A stretch of 64,000 bases of DNA, taken from positions 9,159,658 to 9,223,657 of the forward strand of contig CM030704.1 of the NCBI GenBank assembly GCA_017979445.1, written 5' to 3'. The notes under the pieces were generated by a model. The model searched no databases, had not been told where the DNA came from, and saw nothing but the letters and a program-made list of their open reading frames with translations. A program made the translations under genes and the position numbers. Origin of the DNA: Akebia trifoliata. Lineage: Eukaryota; Streptophyta; Magnoliopsida; Ranunculales; Lardizabalaceae. Below, in pieces: positions 62,400-64,000 of the stretch. The stretch's first letter is position 1. Every line of letters starts with the position of its first letter.

Positions 62400-62603
62400 A
62401 CTAGGCACTAAAAACCCGTGTTCAAAGAGGATATCACTATAACCATAATGCCTCACACAAAAACCATGGCCATAGCTCTATACACGGCATCGGTACTAGA
62501 TCAGGACGCTATAGATTGCTTGTTACTACGCCAAGCCACAAGGTTACCACCAACAGAAGTACAGTAACAAGAGGTGGAACGTCTACCTGTAGTAGAGTCA
62601 GCC

Positions 62604-63839
62604 TGATGCAGGACTCAGGACCATGATGCTTGGCTAAATGAGGGTTTGAGATAAAGATAAGATTAACAAAAGCAATAAAAAAAAATAAACTAACTCTCAT
62701 TCATCCATAACACGAGAACATCAAATGAATAATTATATTAAAATTCCAAAGCAATCACAATCCCACAAAACTGAATCCCTCAAATAGGAAGAGAAGGGAT
62801 ACCAATGGAAGATTGGACTTCCAAGAGGGTCTTAATCACGAATCCAATGTAATAATCATTGATTCCTTCAAGGATTTCAACAATAGTTTTAAGCCCAATA
62901 GTTGGTAGTTGTTGGAAGATTAATAATCTATATGGTGTTATAATTGGGTTTAAATATTTAAGCAAAATTTTGCAGGAACTATAAATCCAAAAGAACCTTA
63001 AAAAAATGAGTTGAAGGGTGAATTGTAGGTCTGTTATTAGGGTTACAGACGGGGAAACACGTGTACGGTTTAAGTTTAGGGTTTAAACAACATCTATATG
63101 GACTCTAAGAATTCAGTTGGGGCTAGGATCGGTACTGTTGTTGGGGGACAGCAAATGGCTTTATTTAGGAAGTTTCTAGGGGAAGATGGTTTCGATTAGG
63201 CCTGGATTTGGAGCTTCAAAGCAGTATGGGCTGCTGTGGGGGATTAAGATCGCATCTAATGGGTTGTAAGGCAGGTACGACAAGGTTTTATTGATGAGGG
63301 TCAAGAGTGGCTGGGCTAGGGTTGCTGTAAAAGTGCAATACAGAAAGTGTGGGGGATAGTTCTGTGATTGTTAGAGGGAGCAGCACGAATTTTGAGTTGT
63401 AGGGGTCGTTTGGGTAGTTGGTTCAGTGGGTTTATGGTTGTAGAAAACCAGAAGAGTAGTATAGATAGATCTCACCTTGGATTCACACCAAAATGGAGGT
63501 AGGGCTTCATACCACAACCTATCATTGGAGATTTTTCACAAGAATCCTGCAGTTCTGTTTTTCTTTCATTCATTCATTCATTCAATCTAAAAGAATTTAC
63601 AAAATTCTCTATTTATAGAGTTTTACTACCACTAAAGAAGAGTCAAAAAAAAAAAAAAAAAAATACTAAAGAAAACCCAATTGCGGGGCAGCTAAGGGCC
63701 TAAGATAAAATATAAAATTAAAACAAGCCCCTCCCCCAAGCACAAAAATAAAATAAACCACCTACTAAAGGACTAAATAAAAAATAAATAACCTAAACAT
63801 CTAAAACTGACCCATGGGATGGGACTGATGTCCCCATCA
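62604..63839 (+). mobile_element. Solo LTR, family 1 relative, copy D (1236 bp)
   Basis: It starts TGATGCAGGACTCAGG and ends GATGTCCCCATCA. Flanks are CAGCC (62599-62603) and GAGCC (63840-63844), a 5-bp duplication with one mismatch. It is longer than the other copies and shares mainly the ends and a CACACCAAAATGGAGG block, so it may be a related subfamily. It sits inside Copia RNase H. Confidence 0.72.
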
Positions 63840-64000
63840 GAGCCCAATCAAAATCAGTGAATGTCAAGATGGGGAGTCCGAGGAGCATGCATAAATTGGC
63901 TGATCACACTCACAGCATATGAGCTATCAGGTCGAGTGAATGATAGATAAATAAGCTTCCCTACCAAGCGCTGAAATTGTTCAATCCGATAATAGCTCCC

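Larger units (their letters stand above)
61284..64000 (-). mobile_element. Copia element running off the window, split by two solo LTRs
   Basis: Minus-strand Copia sequence occurs in three blocks: 64000-63840 (end of reverse transcriptase, then a TFTDFDWA RNase H start), 62603-62400 (GRRSTSCYCTSVGGNLVAWR and SKKQ-like RNase H core) and 61551-61284 (QLY..., DHHFI and LADILTKG-type end, then the polypurine tract CTTGAGGGGGAG). The blocks join across the two inserted solo LTRs. Stops show it is inactive. Its 5' part lies beyond 64000. Confidence 0.82.

Noticed and set aside
1..64000. CRISPR arrays, bacterial operons or rRNA genes
   Set aside because: No regular direct repeats with unique spacers, no ribosomal RNA sequence, and all recognisable genes are eukaryotic, plastid-derived or transposon genes.
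59690..64000. Search for the missing N-terminal prolidase exons
   Set aside because: No sequence resembling the RYCTD or RQESYF segments was found here; they are most likely beyond the right edge.

Overview
The window is flowering-plant nuclear DNA. It holds one large split gene, a dense and partly nested set of plant transposable elements (Gypsy, Copia, L1-type LINE, PIF/Harbinger, MITEs, a TRIM), and two pieces of plastid DNA (ycf2, cemA). I cannot name the species. The very long, transposon-filled introns point to a genome with large introns.

The host gene is a Xaa-Pro dipeptidase (prolidase, peptidase M24) on the minus strand. I placed 13 coding exons between 59689 and 17850 by protein similarity, splice sites and phase. 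Together they give 1221 bp in one open frame, 406 residues plus stop, with all five expected metal ligands. By comparison with plant homologues recalled from memory, about 80 N-terminal residues are missing and should lie beyond 64000. The coding part alone spans 41.8 kb because three introns are swollen by transposons: 50383-55907 (5.5 kb), 34606-50298 (15.7 kb) and 21843-31822 (10 kb).

Downstream of the gene (1-17849) is transposon DNA. A Tat/Ogre-like Gypsy LTR (about 1393-8309) carries a nested 3.2-kb solo LTR. It is followed by a decayed PIF/Harbinger element with Myb/SANT and transposase pseudogenes (about 8405-12040), two elements with long terminal inverted repeats, and unassigned DNA.

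Intron 12 (17952-21698) holds a Gypsy gag/protease remnant into which a plastid ycf2 fragment has been inserted. Intron 11 (21843-31822) holds a LINE remnant, a tRNA-like SINE and a decayed Copia element. Intron 6 (34606-50298) holds an old L1-type LINE on the minus strand, broken by a solo LTR (38889-39699) and by a young Copia element (42252-46986), and then a tandemly duplicated hairpin MITE. Intron 5 (50383-55907) holds a LINE remnant and a solo LTR with a second solo LTR inside it. Intron 3 holds a plastid cemA fragment. Upstream of the first visible exon is a Copia element that runs off the right end. It is broken by two solo LTRs, and its LTR contains a complete 325-bp TRIM.

The most interesting object is the young Copia element. 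Its two 250-bp LTRs differ at only two positions, and its target-site duplication (GCTTG) is perfect. It has lost most of gag and a piece of integrase. In antisense orientation it carries an intact, intronless copy of the RNA polymerase II subunit RPB11 with short UTRs and a short A tract. It looks like a non-autonomous retrotransposon that has captured a host gene.
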